Positions 61,246 through 64,000 of a stretch of 64,000 nucleotides of DNA are shown piece after piece. The position numbers were made by a program, and so were the translations under genes. The notes beneath the pieces were generated by a model. It searched no databases. It saw nothing but the letters and a program-made list of their open reading frames with translations, and was not told the DNA's origin. The stretch lies in contig QOZR01000003.1 in NCBI GenBank assembly GCA_003576685.1, forward strand, positions 1 to 64,000, given 5' to 3'. Within the stretch, counting starts at the first letter, position 1. Every line of letters starts with the position of its first letter. The DNA is from Virgifigura deserti (GTDB lineage Bacteria > Pseudomonadota > Alphaproteobacteria > Dongiales > Dongiaceae).

Positions 61246-61276
61246 CGGCGGCTCGCGATGAGCCGCCGTTCTTTTT
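61246..61276 (+). terminator. Rho-independent terminator of the PEP-CTERM gene
   Basis: CGGCGGCTC (61246-61254) and GAGCCGCCG (61260-61268) form a 9-bp GC stem with a 5-base loop, followed by TTCTTTTT. Confidence 0.9.
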
Positions 61277-61296
61277 CTCTCGAACGGGCCAGATCC

Positions 61297-61887
61297 TTAA
61301 CAGGGCGAATTGACCCGCAGGATCCGGGGGCCATGGTCCTCGATCTCGACGACGCTCAGCGAGCCGGGACTCACTTCGATCCGCTGGAACAGATCAAGAT
61401 GAACGCCAAGCCAGTGAGCGAGGCCGCTCTTGATTACATCGCCATGGCTCACAATGGCGACCTGGGCGCCGGGATATAGCGTCCGTAGCCCTTCGACCAT
61501 TCCGACGAAGCGCGCCTGAACATCGAGCATCGCCTCGCCGTTAGGAGGCGTCGTTCCGCTGCGGAAGGAATTGAAGAGGTGCCACCGCTGGTCGTCGGCC
61601 AGAGTCTCGATCGGTTGGTTCGTCCAGTCGCCGAAATCGATCTCGTTCAGGTCCTCCACCACCTTTGTTTCCAGCCCGAGCCGTTCCGCAAGCGGTGCCG
61701 CGGTTTCCCGCGCCCGCTCGAGCGGACTGCTGTAGATCGCCCGGATCGACGCCCCCGCGAGGCGGTGCGCCAGGGTTTCCGCCTGCCGCCGTCCCTCCCC
61801 GCTCAAATGGACGCTTGGCGTCCGGCCGACGAGGACCTTTCCCTGGAGGACATGCGCCCCATGGCGGATCAGCAAGACGGCCGTCAC
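61297..61887 (-). CDS. Histidine phosphatase (phosphoglycerate-mutase-like) family protein
   Basis: 196 residues. The catalytic RHG (8-10) at the N-terminus, YSSPLERARETA, the acid in DFGDWTNQP and the second His in IVSHGDVIKSGLAH are present. It hydrolyses phosphomonoesters in the cytoplasm. It follows the inositol-3-phosphate synthase gene by 13 bases, so dephosphorylation of an inositol-related phosphate is a plausible but unproven role. Confidence 0.9.
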   Translation of the reverse strand: MTAVLLIRHGAHVLQGKVLVGRTPSVHLSGEGRRQAETLAHRLAGASIRAIYSSPLERARETAAPLAERLGLETKVVEDLNEIDFGDWTNQPIETLADDQRWHLFNSFRSGTTPPNGEAMLDVQARFVGMVEGLRTLYPGAQVAIVSHGDVIKSGLAHWLGVHLDLFQRIEVSPGSLSVVEIEDHGPRILRVNSPC

Positions 61888-61900
61888 CGGCCGCGCCGGC

Positions 61901-62986
61901 TCAGCACGGCTCCTCGCCCCGGATGAAGGCCTCCGTCCGGTCGTGCGCCTCGTGATCCGTGAACTGCTGCGGCGGGCTCTTCATGAAATAGCTGGCCGGG
62001 CCATGAAGCGCGCCGCCGACGCCGCGGTCCAGCGCGAGCTTCGCGCAGCGCACGGCATCGATGACAACACCAGCCGAGTTCGGCGAATCCCACACTTCGA
62101 GCTTGAGCTCGCAATTGAGCGGCACGTTGCCGAAGGTCGTGCCCTCCATCCGGATGTAGCACCATTTGCGATCGCCGAGCCACGGTACATAATCGCTCGG
62201 GCCGACATGGGCGTCCTTGTCCGAAAGCGGATAATCGAGCTGGCTCGTCACCGCGTTCGTCTTCGAGATCTTCTTCGACTCCAGCCGTTCCCGTTCGAGC
62301 ATGTTCTGAAAATCGGTATTGCCCCCGAAGTTCAGCTGATAAGTCCGATCCAGACGGACGCCCCGCTCGCGAAACAGGTTGGTCAGAATCCGATGAACGA
62401 TCGTCGCGCCGACCTGCGACTTGATGTCGTCGCCGATGATCGGCAGGCGCCGCTCGGCGAACCGCTGGCTCCATTCCGGCCGAGACGCGATGAACACCGG
62501 GATGCAGTTCACGAAGGCACATCCCGCCTCGAGAATCTGCTCGACATACCATCGGGTTGCCCGCTCCGCCCCGACCGGAAGATAGGAAACCACCACATCC
62601 GTGCGGGTCCGCCGCAGAATGTCGGCCACGTCGTCGGGAAGGCCGTCGGCCTCGGTGATCGACTGACGCAGGTACTTGCCCAGCCCGTCGAGCGTTCTGC
62701 CGCGATGGACGGTGACCCCCGACAGGGGAACATCGGTGAATCTGCAGGTGTTGTTAGGCTCTGCGAAGATCGCCTCGGACAGATCCGCGCCCACCTTGGT
62801 CGCATTGATATCGAAGGCGGCCGAGAACTCGATGTCCCTGACGTGATAGCCACCCAGGCTGACATGCATCAGCCCCGGAACCACGTCCGCCTCGCTCGCG
62901 CCCCCGTAGAACGCCACACCCTGCACGAGAGAGGATGCACAGTTTCCCACCCCCACGATGGCAACGCGAATTTTCCGACCGCTCAT
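61901..62986 (-). CDS. ino1: Inositol-3-phosphate synthase
   Basis: 361 residues from the ATG at 62986, favoured because GAGG lies seven bases upstream; an ATG two codons earlier has the site too close. The NAD-binding start is [65 protein letters not shown] and [25 protein letters not shown] are typical of the shorter prokaryotic (actinobacterial/archaeal-type) enzymes. It converts glucose-6-phosphate to inositol-3-phosphate with NAD. Confidence 0.92.
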   Translation of the reverse strand: MSGRKIRVAIVGVGNCASSLVQGVAFYGGASEADVVPGLMHVSLGGYHVRDIEFSAAFDINATKVGADLSEAIFAEPNNTCRFTDVPLSGVTVHRGRTLDGLGKYLRQSITEADGLPDDVADILRRTRTDVVVSYLPVGAERATRWYVEQILEAGCAFVNCIPVFIASRPEWSQRFAERRLPIIGDDIKSQVGATIVHRILTNLFRERGVRLDRTYQLNFGGNTDFQNMLERERLESKKISKTNAVTSQLDYPLSDKDAHVGPSDYVPWLGDRKWCYIRMEGTTFGNVPLNCELKLEVWDSPNSAGVVIDAVRCAKLALDRGVGGALHGPASYFMKSPPQQFTDHEAHDRTEAFIRGEEPC

Positions 62987-63393
62987 CGACATGCCTCGCA
63001 GTCTCGACTGTGCGCCCATTGGTTCTCGTGCCCCGAGAAGGCCGTCATGCATCACCGCCGGCGTCGCGCGGGAGAGGCTCCATCACCCTCCGGGGGGATG
63101 TCGGCGGGATTGACCGGTAGAGCATGCTGGAGTTTCGGAAAGACCTGCGCGCCGGCATTGTTGCGGGACCCCTTTGCATTTCTCACCCACGCATCCGCCG
63201 CTGTAATAAACAAGAAACCGGACGCAATGGTTCCATCGATCGGCATACCGGGATTTTGCGCTGCCCCCATCCAGCGGCCCAATTCTCCTGGTTTTCTTCC
63301 GCCCGGCTGGCTTTGGTTCGGCTTATTTGCCGGCCTCGCGCTTCGGTACCGGCAAAGGTTGTCGTGGGCGGGTCAATTGCGAGAAGGGCGGCG
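62987..63393. other. Intergenic region with a possible PEP-CTERM tail remnant
   Basis: No convincing gene. A rightward reading near 63280-63360 gives PPGWLWFGLFAGLALRYRQR, which resembles a PEP-CTERM membrane anchor and basic end. No body or PEP motif is present, so it is at most a fragment. Confidence 0.3.
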
Positions 63394-63834
63394 CTAGGGA
63401 ACGGCCTTGGCCTCGCTCAGGCGCTCGAAGCATTGCGCCGAGTTCCCCGCCTCCTCTGCCTTTATGGCCTCGGTGAGCAAGGCCTCCATCCGGGTCCGCT
63501 GCTCCGCCGTGAGATCGTCCACCGGCTGTTCGGTCGACGGTGGCGCGACCTCGGGAGCGGTCGGCATTTGGGATTCCGTCTCCGGCGCATCCATCACCAT
63601 GTCGCTGTCACCGGCCGGCGGCTCGATCACTCCCTGCGAGGGCGCAAGCTCGTCTGTCCCGGTCATACCGCGGGACTCCATTGTGACCGGCGGCTGAGGC
63701 CATTGCAGCTCATAGGACTGTGCCAAGCGCTCGGCCTCATCGCGGCAGGATTCCGCGGACGCTTGGTTACCGAATGCAAGCAGCGCAGTTGCGGCCAGCG
63801 AAAGAAATCTCGAAAGAATTTCAACGGATCGCAT
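63394..63834 (-). CDS. Small secreted hypothetical protein
   Basis: 146 residues from the ATG at 63834. A signal peptide (SVEILSRFLSLAATALLAFGNQASA) is followed by an acidic, Pro/Glu-rich linker and a helical C-terminal part (TAEQRTRMEALLTEAIKAEEAGNSAQCFERLSEA). Two cysteines in the mature protein could form a disulfide. No family recognised. It starts 10 bases after the lon stop. Confidence 0.75.
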   Translation of the reverse strand: MRSVEILSRFLSLAATALLAFGNQASAESCRDEAERLAQSYELQWPQPPVTMESRGMTGTDELAPSQGVIEPPAGDSDMVMDAPETESQMPTAPEVAPPSTEQPVDDLTAEQRTRMEALLTEAIKAEEAGNSAQCFERLSEAKAVP

Positions 63835-63844
63835 TATCTCAAAC

Positions 63845-64000
63845 CTATACCGTTTCGGGCTCGACCCTCGCCGCCTCCCAGTCGCCGATCGCAGCATGCG
63901 CCGCGTCGTCGACCTGCTCGACCCAGACGAACTGCAGCCGCTCGCGCGCCTCCTCCGGGATCTCCTCGAACTCCTTTCTATTCCGCGCCGGCAGCAGAAC
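63845..64000 (-). CDS. lon: C-terminal end of ATP-dependent Lon protease, partial
   Basis: The leftward frame entering from the window edge reads VLLPARNRKEFEEIPEEARERL, then FVWVEQVDDAAHAAI, and stops at 63845. This is the conserved end of the Lon S16 proteolytic domain, after the catalytic Ser-Lys region that lies outside. About 51 residues are visible. Which Lon subtype it is cannot be told from this part. Confidence 0.85.
   Translation of the reverse strand, partial: VLLPARNRKEFEEIPEEARERLQFVWVEQVDDAAHAAIGDWEAARVEPETV

Noticed and set aside
63052-63282. Leftward frame of 76 codons upstream of the inositol-3-phosphate synthase gene
   Set aside because: No ribosome-binding site and no recognisable features.
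61943-63397. Rightward open frame of 484 codons over the inositol-3-phosphate synthase gene
   Set aside because: Shadow of the synthase. Only its last 30 codons, past the gene, look faintly like a PEP-CTERM tail, which is reported separately with low confidence.

Overview
The window is GC-rich, gene-dense chromosomal DNA of an alphaproteobacterium, most plausibly from the Rhodospirillales or a neighbouring order. Supporting signs are a SUF operon led by an Rrf2 regulator, the NAGGN osmolyte operon, three clean GGAAC-N16-CGTT promoters of the EcfG general-stress type, an AhpC/AhpD/OxyR unit, PEP-CTERM proteins, and short palindromic elements typical of such genomes. No transposase, prophage, CRISPR array, rRNA or tRNA gene was recognised, and the taxonomic placement is an inference.

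Region by region. 1-2.4 kb: a partial hypothetical gene, a ribbon-helix-helix/PAS regulator and a DegT-type sugar aminotransferase. 2.6-11.2 kb: a plant-type nicotinamidase-like hydrolase, then a seven-gene leftward operon (polyamine-type ABC importer, cysteine hydrolase, GH63-like glycosidase, ribokinase-like kinase). 11.3-15.2 kb: orphan groES, a PEP-CTERM protein, and a sensor kinase paired with a small secreted molybdopterin-fold protein. 15.2-21.9 kb: a complete SUF iron-sulfur operon (regulator, sufB, C, D, S, U, T and A). 22-29.1 kb: a LysR regulator divergent from a quaternary-amine catabolic operon (CntA-like Rieske oxygenase, trimethylamine-monooxygenase-type FMO, CntB-like reductase), a decayed ProV-like ATPase, and a 59-residue membrane protein coupled to an NCS1 permease. 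29.4-31.6 kb: ahpD, ahpC and divergent oxyR. 31.7-37.5 kb: thiBPQ-nudix behind a TPP riboswitch, then a choline-kinase-like gene and a beta-keto acid cleavage enzyme. 37.7-46.5 kb: a site-2 protease with CBS domains, the NAGGN operon (asnO, ngg, M42 peptidase), and membrane proteins of the YihY and DUF2254 families. 46.7-48 kb: an entericidin-type lipoprotein divergent from an ECF sigma factor, each behind an EcfG-type promoter. 48.3-52 kb: a pair of GT2 glycosyltransferases, one catalytically degenerate, then DUF599 and SnoaL-like genes. 52.2-60.2 kb: a tightly overlapping nine-gene carbohydrate cluster behind another EcfG-type promoter. 60.5-64 kb: a second PEP-CTERM protein, a histidine phosphatase, inositol-3-phosphate synthase, a small secreted protein and the 3' end of lon.

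How the parts work together. The most coherent candidate for an undescribed module is the 23-29 kb locus: a Rieske oxygenase with the glutamate bridge of carnitine/betaine oxygenases, its reductase, and a trimethylamine monooxygenase in one transcription unit. This would couple release of a methylated amine to its N-oxidation. The wreck of a betaine-type ABC transporter lies beside it, and a different transporter has taken the adjacent place. The second candidate is the stress-controlled 52-60 kb cluster. It contains an apparently circularly permuted glycosidase-like barrel, and its last gene is broken by two frameshifts. The NAGGN operon, the lipoprotein/sigma pair and this cluster suggest that much of the right half serves osmotic and general stress.
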